From positions 310,001-374,000 of the forward strand of contig NZ_NIRR01000001.1 of assembly GCF_002204745.1 (NCBI RefSeq): a DNA stretch of 64,000 nt, written 5' to 3'. The DNA comes from Hymenobacter amundsenii (GTDB lineage: Bacteria > Bacteroidota > Bacteroidia > Cytophagales > Hymenobacteraceae). Of this stretch, positions 1 through 8,899 are shown piece after piece; position 1 is the stretch's first letter, and every line of letters begins with the position of its first letter. The position numbers were made by a program, and so were the translations under genes. A model generated the notes under the pieces. That model made no database searches, had not been told where the DNA came from, and saw only the letters and a list, made by a program, of their open reading frames with translations.

Positions 1-1
1 G

Positions 2-1888
2 AAGAAAACCCGGGCCAAACTCGGTCAGGAACCCGCCGACCAGCTCCGCGACCTGCTCGAAGAAGTGGGCCGCCAGCAGCAGGAGTTCGGCGACACGTTC
101 CGCAACCACATCCTGCCCGAACTGGGCCGCGAGCGGATTCACCTGATTGCTGAGCACGACCTCACCGACGAGCAGCGGACGTGGGTGCAGGCGTACTTCC
201 GCGACAACGTGCGCGACCTGCTGACGCCCATTATTCTCGACGACAACCTGCACCATCTGTTCCTGCGCGACCAGAGTGTGTACCTGACTTTCTACCTGAC
301 CGAGCCCGCCAACGCGGCCAAGCACGACGCGGAACGGGTGGTAGTGATGGAGCTGCCCACCAAGCGCCACGGGGGTCGCTTTGTACGCATGCCCGACATC
401 GGCGAAGAGCATTACGTTATGTTCCTCGACGACGTAATTCGCTGCTGCGCCGCGGAGCTGTTCGACAAGTATGGCAAGGTGCAGGTACACGCCGTGAAAC
501 TCTCGCGCGATGCCGAGCTCGACATTGAGGAGGAAGTATCGGACAACCTGCTGGCCAAGATCAAGAACAGCCTGCAGAAGCGCGAAACCGGCTTTCCGGC
601 CCGTTTGCTCTTCGACCCCAACATGCCTGGCGAGGTGCTGCGGGCCATCCGCCACAAAACCGGCATCGGGAAGGAAGAGCTGGTGGAAGGTAGCCGCTAC
701 CACAACTTCCGCGACTTTTTCGGCTTCCCCGATTTCGGGCTCGACCACCTGCAGTACGTGCCCATGCCGCCGCTGCCCCACCCCACCCTGCCGCGTACCG
801 GCTCGCTGCTGGCAGCCGTGGCCAAGCGCGACCACCTGCTCACCCCACCTTACCAGTCGTTCGACTACGTGACGCGCCTCATCAACGAGGCCGCCAGGGA
901 CGCTCAGGTGAGCGACATCAGCGTGACGCTTTACCGCGTGGGCAGCAAGAGTGCCGTGGCCAAAGCCCTGCTGAAAGCCGCCAAAAACGGTAAGCAGGTG
1001 ACGGTAGTGGTCGAGCTGAAGGCCCGCTTCGATGAGGAAAGCAACATGTTTTGGGCCGAGAAGCTACAGAAGGCCGGAGCCAACGTCATCTATGGCATTC
1101 CGGAGCTGAAGGTGCACAGCAAGCTGCTGCTCATCACGCGGGCCGAGGAAGGCCATAACAAGCTCTACGCCTACCTGAGCACCGGCAACTTCAACGAGCA
1201 GACCAGCCAGGTGTACGCCGACCACGGCCTGTTCACGGCCAACCCCGAACTGACCGGCGAGGTGGCCCAGGTATTCCGCTACTTCCACGACCGGCTCGAT
1301 AAAACCGGCTCCTTCGAGCACCTGCTTGTTGCGCCCTTTGAGCTGCGCGAAAAGCTCGAAGCCCTCATCGACCACGAAATAGCGCTGGCCCGCCAGGGAA
1401 AGGAAGCCTACATCATTCTCAAGCTGAATGCTTTGCAGGATGAGCGCATGATTCTGAAGCTTTATGAGGCCAGCGAAGCCGGGGTACGGATTGAACTACT
1501 GATTCGCGGGATTTCGTGCCTCGTGCCCGATTTGGCCGGCCAGAGCACCAACATCCAGCAGCGCGGCATCGTCGACCGTTTCCTGGAGCACGCCCGCCTG
1601 TACGTGTTCGGCAACGGGGGGCAGGAGAAGGTGTACGCTGCCTCCGCCGACTGGATGAACCGCAACCTCGACCGGCGGGTGGAAGTGGCCTTCCCGATTC
1701 TGCAGGACGATTTACGGGCCCAGGTGCGCCACATGCTCGATTTGCAGCGCCAAGACAGCGTGAAGTCGCGCGACTGGCAGAACAACTTCGTTGGACCAAC
1801 CCTCGACGCGGCGGAGGCTACCGGTGAAACCCGCGCCCAGTTCGATACCTACGCCTACCTCAAACAACTTGCCAGCAAGAAGCGCTGA
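2..1888 (+). CDS. ppk1: Polyphosphate kinase 1, 5' end outside window
   Basis: Reversibly transfers the terminal phosphate of ATP onto polyphosphate. The reading frame is open to the first base of the window, so the N-terminus is missing; about 629 residues are seen. Visible family landmarks are the RVGSKSAVAKAL stretch of the catalytic core, the KVHSKLLLI motif holding the phospho-accepting histidine, the STGNFNE motif, and SADWMNRNLDRRVEV near the C-terminus. It ends with a lysine-rich tail and is followed directly by a strong terminator, so it is probably the last gene of its transcript. No frameshift is seen. Family assignment is firm; the missing start cannot be judged. Confidence 0.96.
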   Translation, partial: KKTRAKLGQEPADQLRDLLEEVGRQQQEFGDTFRNHILPELGRERIHLIAEHDLTDEQRTWVQAYFRDNVRDLLTPIILDDNLHHLFLRDQSVYLTFYLTEPANAAKHDAERVVVMELPTKRHGGRFVRMPDIGEEHYVMFLDDVIRCCAAELFDKYGKVQVHAVKLSRDAELDIEEEVSDNLLAKIKNSLQKRETGFPARLLFDPNMPGEVLRAIRHKTGIGKEELVEGSRYHNFRDFFGFPDFGLDHLQYVPMPPLPHPTLPRTGSLLAAVAKRDHLLTPPYQSFDYVTRLINEAARDAQVSDISVTLYRVGSKSAVAKALLKAAKNGKQVTVVVELKARFDEESNMFWAEKLQKAGANVIYGIPELKVHSKLLLITRAEEGHNKLYAYLSTGNFNEQTSQVYADHGLFTANPELTGEVAQVFRYFHDRLDKTGSFEHLLVAPFELREKLEALIDHEIALARQGKEAYIILKLNALQDERMILKLYEASEAGVRIELLIRGISCLVPDLAGQSTNIQQRGIVDRFLEHARLYVFGNGGQEKVYAASADWMNRNLDRRVEVAFPILQDDLRAQVRHMLDLQRQDSVKSRDWQNNFVGPTLDAAEATGETRAQFDTYAYLKQLASKKR

Positions 1889-1934
1889 CTGGGGCCAGGG
1901 CACAGAGCACCGCAACTGGCTAATTGAAATCCCA

Positions 1935-1977
1935 AAAACGAGCGTCCCTTCCTTTGAAGGAGGGACGCTCGTTTTTT
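1935..1977 (+). terminator. Rho-independent terminator after ppk1
   Basis: The arms ACGAGCGTCCCT and AGGGACGCTCGT pair around a short loop and are followed by a run of six T. The preceding A-run makes it usable in the opposite direction too, for the gene ending at 2004. Confidence 0.85.
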
Positions 1978-2003
1978 AACTGCTAGGACGCTTGCCCAGG
2001 CGG

Positions 2004-2429
2004 CTACGTTGCCGATACTGTCTGCATTTCGTGGAGCCACTGCTCGGCCTCGGCTACCGTATCGAACACCTGAATATCGAGGCCCCCGGCCAGGTTGGCC
2101 TGGCGTATAGCAATGGTTTCGGCTATCAGGGTGGAGGGCTGGGGCACGTGAGCCACGTAGCGCAGGCCCAGGCGGGCCGCCTGGGGAATCCAGACCCGGC
2201 TCAGCCAGTCCATCGAGTCGAACCAGGGGCCGCTGACGCCGCTGTTGTCGTTGAGCAGGAAGGCGCAGTGCCGCTCCTGCTCGACCTGCAGGAACCGTTC
2301 GGCCCCGTTGTAGGCTTCGATGGGGTCGATGTAGCCCAGCCAGACGGCTCGCAGCCAGCCGGTAGGCTCCTCGAAATAGAGCGTGCAGCTGCTGCCGTCG
2401 GTTAAGTCGGTATGTTTAGAAACTTGCAT
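2004..2429 (-). CDS. SpoIIAA-like / STAS-SEC14-type hypothetical protein (paralogue 1)
   Basis: A 141-aa protein of unknown role. The fold is inferred from layout: an N-terminal beta-hairpin (LYFEEPTGWLRAVWLG), a central helix region and a C-terminal strand-helix ending F-D-T-V-A-E-A-E-Q-W-L. The gene at 60062-60484 has the same layout and the same F-x-D-x-x-A-x-x-W-L ending; 2674-3105 is more distant. Such SEC14/STAS-like proteins are multi-copy in Hymenobacter. No catalytic motif is visible, so a regulatory or lipid-binding role is only a guess. It is monocistronic and divergent from 2674. Confidence 0.6.
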   Translation of the reverse strand: MQVSKHTDLTDGSSCTLYFEEPTGWLRAVWLGYIDPIEAYNGAERFLQVEQERHCAFLLNDNSGVSGPWFDSMDWLSRVWIPQAARLGLRYVAHVPQPSTLIAETIAIRQANLAGGLDIQVFDTVAEAEQWLHEMQTVSAT

Positions 2430-2673
2430 AAGGAAGGAGGGGAAGGGAGGGACAGGTAGAGCAGACCTAAGACGGACATCGGCGGGGTGGAGGTTGCTAC
2501 AGTTCAGGTTGGAATAGTACCTTTTTTTTACGCCGGCGCAAACATACTATTTTTCGATTTTGGTGAGTTTTGACTCATTCCTTCCAGCTATTTGCCAGGA
2601 CTACACCATTCGTTGCCACTCGCGCGCTGCCCGCAGAACGTAAACATAAGGGCAGCCACAGCGTTTTCTGCTC

Positions 2674-3105
2674 ATGCCCCCGTTTACTTCGCCCGACAAC
2701 GCATCCTACACAGTCAGCTACCGCTCCGATTTGAACGTGCTGGTCATGCGCTGGCTGCGCCCCAATACGCTGGCCGAAACCCAGGTTTCGTACCAGCACC
2801 TGCTGGCTCTGGCCCACGAACACACCTGCGCCAACTGGTTGCTGGATGGGCGGCGCGATGGGCCGCTGGTGCTGGAAACCGCCCAGTGGCTCGGCCAGCA
2901 ATTCCTGCCCGATGCGGCGCGGCAGTTAACCCCTCAGCTTTTGCGCCTGGCCGTGTTCAGCTCGCCCGCCCGTTTCGAGCAACGCCTGGTCGATATGGAA
3001 GTAGCTGCAGTCGTGGCCGAAGCTACCGCAGCCACGCAACCTTATCAGACGTCGCTTTTTCTCGATGAGGGCAAGGCCCTGGCCTGGTTCTCAGAACCTC
3101 AGTAA
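2674..3105 (+). CDS. SpoIIAA-like / STAS-SEC14-type hypothetical protein (paralogue 2)
   Basis: A 143-aa protein, start ATG at 2674. It has the same layout as the protein at 2004-2429: strand (VSYRSDLNVLVMRW), a conserved NWLLDGRRDG segment matching the FLLNDNSGVSG segment of the other copy, the QWLGQQFLPDAARQL helix, and a C-terminal FLDEGKALAWF. The function is unknown. It lies divergent from its paralogue with about 240 bp between them, which would hold both promoters. It ends before a hairpin terminator shared with the convergent gene at 3205. Confidence 0.6.
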   Translation: MPPFTSPDNASYTVSYRSDLNVLVMRWLRPNTLAETQVSYQHLLALAHEHTCANWLLDGRRDGPLVLETAQWLGQQFLPDAARQLTPQLLRLAVFSSPARFEQRLVDMEVAAVVAEATAATQPYQTSLFLDEGKALAWFSEPQ

Positions 3106-3130
3106 CGCGTGGGTAATAGTGCGCATACAT

Positions 3131-3174
3131 CTAAAAGCAGCGCTACTCAATTGAGCAGGGGCGCTGGCTTTTAG
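3131..3174. terminator. Bidirectional hairpin between convergent genes
   Basis: CTAAAAGC-AGCGC pairs with GCGCTGGCTTTTAG around a loop that itself contains the palindrome CTCAATTGAG. It lies between the convergent genes ending at 3105 and 3205. Confidence 0.7.
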
Positions 3175-3204
3175 ATACCTTTCGGCCGGCAATCAGCCTT
3201 TTGC

Positions 3205-4356
3205 CTAGCGGCCGCCCGCCGTCTTGTTCAGGAATTTGCGCGGCGGAACCAAGAAAATTTCGACACTCACGTAGGGCACCGTACCGAGGTTGTTGGTCAC
3301 GAGGCGGTTGCGCGAACCGCTGAAGAGCTGCGGGAGCGTCCGCTCGTTGCTGGCCGCGTCCACGGCGTTGAAGTTCACGTTGTAGCGGTATCCGCCCTCC
3401 AGGCCGAACCAGAGGAAATCGTAGATTTCGCGCTCCAGGCGGAGGCGAAGTTTCAGCTCCGTTTCGCGGATGATGAGCGTCTGCAACCCATTGGCCAGCG
3501 GCTCGCGCAGCTTGATGTTGTAGTTCATGCCATCGACGGTATAGCCACCGAAGAGCAGGGTTTTAGGATTGACGTTGCGGCGCACCGACACGCGGGCCGG
3601 AAACAGCGACTCGACTCCCCACCGCTGATTGAAGGTGTGGTTATAAAGAATAACTGGGTAAATGCTCTGCCGCCCGAACGTGTAGCCAATTTGCGCTCCC
3701 ACGCCCCAGGCTAAGTAGGGGCTGCGCTTCCAGCCGTAAATAAACTCGCCCGACATCTTTAGGTAGTCACTCACGTTGAGCTCCGATGACGTGTAGTCGC
3801 CGTTCAACTCGCCCTTCACGCGGGCAATGTACCAGTGCACCTCATCAACGGGCCGGATAACGGCCAGTTGGGCGCCCAGGGTTTTGAGGCCTTTGTCTTC
3901 GAGGTTACGGTAGAAAGAGGATTTGTCGGGATCCTGGAACTGAAACTCCTCGCGGTCATAATTGAAGCCCAGGATAACTTTAAGGTGGGGGTTGTTCCAG
4001 GCCGGAATGTAGCCTTTGATGAAGGCCCGGCGGTTTTTAGTAACCGTGGTATTGGCTTTTGTTACCGGTTCCTTGTCGCGAATTTCGGAGTCGATTTTAA
4101 AGTCTGCCAGTCCTTCGAGGTGGGCCACAATGCCTTTGCTGGGCCCCTGCCCTACCACCGAAGGCACGGCAAACTCCTGCCGCTGGCCTACTTGGTTGGC
4201 CTGGACCGTGTCGGAAGCCATGGGCGCGGGGGGCGGGTACACGGGAGGCGTAGCGGGGCGAACCTGAGCCTGGGCGGTACCGGAGATGGCCGTAACCAAA
4301 CAAGCCGTGGCCAGCGAGGTAACCAGGAAGCGGCAACGAAGCGAAAAAAGCGACAT
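3205..4356 (-). CDS. Outer-membrane beta-barrel protein, DUF6268-like
   Basis: Predicted outer-membrane barrel of 383 aa. I chose the ATG at 4356 because a signal peptide follows it at once (basic start, hydrophobic stretch, SGTAQAQ cleavage region); the frame stays open further upstream to 4494. The mature part is rich in alternating aromatic/polar strands (for example YLAWGVGAQIGYTFG, KTLLFGGYTVDGMNYN, WFGLEGGYRYNVNFN) typical of barrels, and a DUF6268-type protein is the best match I recognise. The substrate is unknown. It follows the large gene 4571-8485 on the same strand but is separated from it by a terminator, so it is probably its own transcript. Confidence 0.6.
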   Translation of the reverse strand: MSLFSLRCRFLVTSLATACLVTAISGTAQAQVRPATPPVYPPPAPMASDTVQANQVGQRQEFAVPSVVGQGPSKGIVAHLEGLADFKIDSEIRDKEPVTKANTTVTKNRRAFIKGYIPAWNNPHLKVILGFNYDREEFQFQDPDKSSFYRNLEDKGLKTLGAQLAVIRPVDEVHWYIARVKGELNGDYTSSELNVSDYLKMSGEFIYGWKRSPYLAWGVGAQIGYTFGRQSIYPVILYNHTFNQRWGVESLFPARVSVRRNVNPKTLLFGGYTVDGMNYNIKLREPLANGLQTLIIRETELKLRLRLEREIYDFLWFGLEGGYRYNVNFNAVDAASNERTLPQLFSGSRNRLVTNNLGTVPYVSVEIFLVPPRKFLNKTAGGR

Positions 4357-4494
4357 ACGAGGGGATAGCAAAAAGCGGGAGAAGTGGTTGCTAAGGGCCT
4401 TAACGGGGATAGGGCGCAAAAGGATAACGACAGGCTTATACTGCGCCGCCAAACCAGCGCCAAAACCGCGCTGCCAGCAAAGCTGAACGGGCAT

Positions 4495-4538
4495 AAAAAA
4501 GCGTTTGGCCGCCCGGGTTTCCCTGTGGCGGCCAAACG
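4495..4538 (-). terminator. Terminator downstream of the metallophosphatase-barrel gene
   Basis: A perfect 12-bp inverted repeat CGTTTGGCCGCC / GGCGGCCAAACG is followed, reading the minus strand, by six T. Confidence 0.9.
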
Positions 4539-4570
4539 ATTCTGTTACTCGACGCTTGTTTTCTGGTTGG

Positions 4571-7500
4571 TTAAAACAGGAAATCGAAGCCCACGAATAC
4601 GAGATTTTCCTCGCCTACCGAGTAGGTAGCATTGATAACGGCCTGCTTGAGCACATCGATCCAAACGCCACCGCCGTAGGCTGTATGCAGGGCCTTGAGG
4701 CCCGTTTTCTGGTCGTAAGCCGAGTACACCCGGGCGGCGTCGGCCAGGCCCAGGACACCGAATTTACCCGGCAGCAGGTAGGCATTGAACTCGAAGAGCT
4801 GCAGGCGTACCTCGCCGTTGGCAAACACCGACGAGCGGCCGGCGTAGCGGGTGCGGCGGTAGCCGCGCAGGTTGGTGGTACCACCCAGCGTATTGGCCTG
4901 GTAGAAGCGGTAGTCGCCGAGGTTGCGGGTGGCCCCGATGCGGCCGGCCCAGGTAAGCTGGAACGGGAAGTTGGGCGAGAGGTAGAACCGGGCCTCGGTG
5001 GCCAGGCGGCCGTAGCTGAGCTTCTCGCCATTGAGCTGGCGGTTGTACTCGGCCGAGTTGTAGATGCGCAGGCCGATGCGCGGGTTTTTGGGCGAAGAGG
5101 CTACATCCAGGTTCAGGTAGGTTTTGGCACCCACGTAGCGGTTGAGGCCGAAATCGGAGGACCGGATGCCCCGGGCAGCTTCGCTTAGGCCATTATAATT
5201 GCCATTCTGATCCAAGCCAAGTTCAATCTGGCTGCCGATCTGGTCCCGGTCGACCCGGAATTGGTCGTACTGCGGACCAAAGCCGAACTTGAGGAAACTG
5301 AAGATATCCTTCTCCAGCATCGGGTTGAAGTAGAAGCGCGAGAACCGGATGCGGTAGGTATCGTTGATGTTGCGGTTGGTGACGCGGTTATCGTCGTCCT
5401 CGGCCAGAATGTTGCGCGTGTCGTTGCCCTCGCCGAAGTAGTTGTAGAGCAGCTGAGGGCCGTAGAGCTGCGACGTAATGCGCAGGTCGAGGTCGCCAAA
5501 CATATCCACGAAGTGGCCCAGGTAGCGCACGTTATAGGCGTTCTGGGAAGGCGAGAAGTTAGCCGCCAAGCTCTGCTCGGTGGCGTAGGGGGACTTGCGG
5601 AAGCCGTAGGTGCGGTACACCAGCCCGCCGCCCAGAAACAGCCGGTCGTCGATGTTGTAGCCGAAGTACAGCGTCGGGCCGAAGTAATTGAGCGTGTAAT
5701 CTTTGCGATTGGTGCGGGTGTGCACGTCGTAACGGCTCACGTCGAGGCCGGGCTTGAGGCGCAGGCGGGTATCGGGGCCAGCCGCAATGGCGTTGCCCGA
5801 GTCGGCATCGAAAATCTGGAGGCGGTGGCGGAAGCCGGCCACGTTCGACTCGTCCACGATAGAATCTTGATCGATGCCCCCGATCAGGCGAATCAGCGGA
5901 CCGCTCTTCACCTTGCCCCGGAGCAGGTACTGGTCCTGGCCATCGAGGCCGTAGAGGCGCAGCTCCTTGGTTACCTTGTTGTCGAAGGTGCGGTCGAAGA
6001 GCATCTTGGTCAGCTCCCCTTCCTTGTTGATCTTCTGAACCGTGACGTGGGTTTTGTCGTCGGGCAGGCGCTCGACTACAAACCGCTCCCGCTTCTTCGA
6101 GCCCTTGACTTCCGTCACTTTACTCAGCAACCCCGAGTAGTCGGCGGCCACTTCGGGTAGCAGGTCGCGGCGGCTCTTGAGCTTGGCCACGATTTCGGCC
6201 CCGTGCAGGGCATAAATATCGGCTGGGAAGCGGTTTTTGATGGCGTCCTCAATCACCTTATCGGTGAGGGCGGCCTTCATCTCCTGGGCTTCCTTCACCC
6301 ATTCCTCCTTGCTCACCGAGGCCAGGTACACCCGGTCGTTGCTGAGGGCTGTTAGGTTAAGGCCCTTCCAGTCGCCGTAATCGGCCCCGAAGTTCTGGAA
6401 GTTACGGATGGCCCACTTACGCGAGGCCAGGTAGGGCAACAGGCCATCACCCTTGAAAAAGGCAATGTCGCGGTCTTCGGGTACGGCCGTAAAAATCCGG
6501 TCGCCGTCCTTCTGCTTGCGTTCGGCCCAGCGCCACTGGTCCTCGTGCCGGTCCCAGTCGCCGATCCACATATCGAACAGGCGCGAACGGGCGAAATCCA
6601 CCTCGTTCACGCGGTTATCGTTGTCGTCGGTAATGCGTTCAAACACCTTGTCGGTGCCCACCAGGTTGGTGGCGTAGCCGAGGCTGGCCACGTTGGCTTG
6701 GTCGTCTTTGGCATCTTCTTCGAGCGTGCCGGTTACGTTGCCGAAGCGGGGCAGGTACTGGCCCAGCAGCGGGTCTTCGGGAACGTAGCGCAGCTCAGGG
6801 TTGGTGTGCAGAATACCGGCCGCGTCGCCGAGGGGCGGCAGCACGAGGGCCGCGTAGGGGTGCTGGGCCGAAATCTGGTCTTGCAGAATATCGGCGGCGG
6901 CACCGCTGCGCAGGGCTTCGGGCAGCACGGCGGCCGGGTCCTTATCAATGCCGCGCACGGTGTAGTTGCGGCCTTCCTCGTTGCGCAGCTTCAGCGAAGC
7001 GGTTTGCTTGCCACCCCCAATTTTATAGGGCGTCAGGCCGCCTTTCTCGGTAGCCAGGTCGAGCACCGGAAATTCCACCGGCGTCGCCCACTCCTTGCGG
7101 TAGTGCTCCCCGAACAGGAACTTATGGAAGCGGCTGCGGTCGGCGTAGGCCGGGTTGACGGCCGTGGTTACGGTGGAGTCACGGAAGTCGGGGCGGATAA
7201 CGTTCTGCTGATCGGCCAGCTTCTCCACCTCGGCCGTTTGCTGGGCGTACATGGGCGTGCGGAACACCAGGCGGCCGGTTTCGCCAGTGCCTTCGGGCAC
7301 GAAGTACGACACCCACACTTCGCCGTTGTCGTAGTAGTTCACCCGGGCAAAGCCCTTTTCCTTATCCGAAAACAGGGCGTCGCCGGCTCCGCCGGGCTTT
7401 ACGTGCTGAGTTTTGCAGCCCGAGCCGCTCACGATGTGGTTGAGCGTGCCCTCCTTGAAATACTGCAGGTTGTGCTCGTGGCCAGCCGCATACACCACAT

Positions 7501-8485
7501 TAGGGTACTTCTGGAAAATATCCAGCAGGCCCTTCTTATAGGCCTGGTAGAGCGGGTGCGGAATGTCTTGGCTGACGCCGCCGTACTTGCGGGCGAAGGG
7601 GTAGATGGAGCCGATGACGGGCAGCGGCAGGAAGGCGTACTTATAAACGATGGAGAGCGGGAAGATGTGGTCGGCCAGCGTGAAGTAGCCGCCGTGGATG
7701 CCGTCGGAAAACAGCGGGTGGTGGGCCACCACGATGATATTCTTGCCCGCGTTGCGCTGGATAATGTCTTCGAGGCGGGTGAAGAAGTCGGTTTCGTTGC
7801 TGATGCCGCAGTTGCTGTTGCCACCCGAGGGCCGCTGGTCGGCGGGCTGCAAAAACCACTGCGAGTTGATGGCAATCATCACCACGTCATCCTGGAGGCG
7901 GATCTCCACCGGGCCGGGGCAGGCGTCGCGGGGCAGGAAGAAGTCGCCGGTATAGGGGAAGGCGGCAGAGTCGGAGCGCAGGTAGTCCTCCACGAACTGC
8001 TGCTCGCGGTTGACCTGCTCGACGGCCCCGCGCTGGCCCTGCTTCCAGTCGTGGTTGCCCGGAATCATGTACTTCTCGCCCTGGTAATCGCGCAGAATTT
8101 TCAACTGGCCAATCATGCGGCGCTCCGATTCTTCGCGGTCGGCGGCCCCCACACGGGGCAGGCCATACTCGTAAATATTATCGCCCAAGTATACGGTGCT
8201 GCTGCGGGGGCCGGCGGCCAGAATCTGCTTGCGCATGTAGTTGAGCGACGGTTCGCCGCCTTCCGCCTCGGGGGCGGGCTTGCCCACGTCGCCAATCAGG
8301 AACACCGAGTACCGCACCCGCGAGCTGTCGGGCGGCGTTTTCGACTTCCAGTCTACGCCCGCGCCCCGATAGTTAGGACGGGTCGGGTGGGCCGTCTGGA
8401 CCACCTCTTTCTGCTGGGCCTGCACCGGGCTAACCAGGCCGGCCAGGGCCAGGAGCAGACTGCAGGCTACTAGATATTTACTCAT
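4571..8485 (-). CDS. Secreted metallophosphoesterase fused to an outer-membrane barrel
   Basis: A 1,304-aa two-part protein. A signal peptide (residues 1-23, ending VQAQ) is followed by a calcineurin-like phosphoesterase domain with the metal-binding motifs GDVG (65-68), GDN (101-103), GNHD (143-146), AHHP (254-257) and GHEH (335-338). A middle region of about 500 aa contains EDRDIAFFKGDGLLPYLA and looks like a separate domain. The last ~400 residues have barrel strands and end GFDFLF with a terminal aromatic residue, as in Omp85/surface-antigen barrels. The likely arrangement is a phosphatase anchored at the outer membrane; substrate unknown. Full length for this Bacteroidota type; no frameshift is seen. 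Confidence 0.8.
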   Translation of the reverse strand: MSKYLVACSLLLALAGLVSPVQAQQKEVVQTAHPTRPNYRGAGVDWKSKTPPDSSRVRYSVFLIGDVGKPAPEAEGGEPSLNYMRKQILAAGPRSSTVYLGDNIYEYGLPRVGAADREESERRMIGQLKILRDYQGEKYMIPGNHDWKQGQRGAVEQVNREQQFVEDYLRSDSAAFPYTGDFFLPRDACPGPVEIRLQDDVVMIAINSQWFLQPADQRPSGGNSNCGISNETDFFTRLEDIIQRNAGKNIIVVAHHPLFSDGIHGGYFTLADHIFPLSIVYKYAFLPLPVIGSIYPFARKYGGVSQDIPHPLYQAYKKGLLDIFQKYPNVVYAAGHEHNLQYFKEGTLNHIVSGSGCKTQHVKPGGAGDALFSDKEKGFARVNYYDNGEVWVSYFVPEGTGETGRLVFRTPMYAQQTAEVEKLADQQNVIRPDFRDSTVTTAVNPAYADRSRFHKFLFGEHYRKEWATPVEFPVLDLATEKGGLTPYKIGGGKQTASLKLRNEEGRNYTVRGIDKDPAAVLPEALRSGAAADILQDQISAQHPYAALVLPPLGDAAGILHTNPELRYVPEDPLLGQYLPRFGNVTGTLEEDAKDDQANVASLGYATNLVGTDKVFERITDDNDNRVNEVDFARSRLFDMWIGDWDRHEDQWRWAERKQKDGDRIFTAVPEDRDIAFFKGDGLLPYLASRKWAIRNFQNFGADYGDWKGLNLTALSNDRVYLASVSKEEWVKEAQEMKAALTDKVIEDAIKNRFPADIYALHGAEIVAKLKSRRDLLPEVAADYSGLLSKVTEVKGSKKRERFVVERLPDDKTHVTVQKINKEGELTKMLFDRTFDNKVTKELRLYGLDGQDQYLLRGKVKSGPLIRLIGGIDQDSIVDESNVAGFRHRLQIFDADSGNAIAAGPDTRLRLKPGLDVSRYDVHTRTNRKDYTLNYFGPTLYFGYNIDDRLFLGGGLVYRTYGFRKSPYATEQSLAANFSPSQNAYNVRYLGHFVDMFGDLDLRITSQLYGPQLLYNYFGEGNDTRNILAEDDDNRVTNRNINDTYRIRFSRFYFNPMLEKDIFSFLKFGFGPQYDQFRVDRDQIGSQIELGLDQNGNYNGLSEAARGIRSSDFGLNRYVGAKTYLNLDVASSPKNPRIGLRIYNSAEYNRQLNGEKLSYGRLATEARFYLSPNFPFQLTWAGRIGATRNLGDYRFYQANTLGGTTNLRGYRRTRYAGRSSVFANGEVRLQLFEFNAYLLPGKFGVLGLADAARVYSAYDQKTGLKALHTAYGGGVWIDVLKQAVINATYSVGEENLVFVGFDFLF

Positions 8486-8899
8486 ACAAGAATGGTAGGC
8501 GAAAACGGCCCCCGGCCGGCAGCCGGAGGAAGCACTGGACTGAAAACTGAAAGAAGAAGCTGCAAAGGTATTGAACCAGCCGCATAGCCAAAGCCGCGCC
8601 GAGCGGCGGGCCGACGTAGTTCAGGCTGCCCTACGCAATTCCAAACGCTACGGTTGGCAACGGCCCGGCCCAACCCCCCGCCCGCGAATCGCGTTGTAGG
8701 CGATACAGCGCACAGGGCCGGCTGCCCAGGTAGCACCATAAATGGCAGCTCCCAGTCCCACGAAGCCTTTCTTCACGGATATTCGGCCTTACTTTGCAAC
8801 CCAATTGCCGGCCGTTTGGTTGCCGAACTGCCGGAGTTAGCGGCTGGTTTCTGCGTATTATACCATTCTGCTCCTTCTCTGCCCGCCTATTTTGCCCCG

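Noticed and set aside
6545..8473. A 642-codon open frame on the plus strand
   Set aside because: It lies opposite the metallophosphatase gene, whose motifs are complete; the product is repetitive Val/Ala/Gly/His typical of an antisense shadow in GC-rich DNA.
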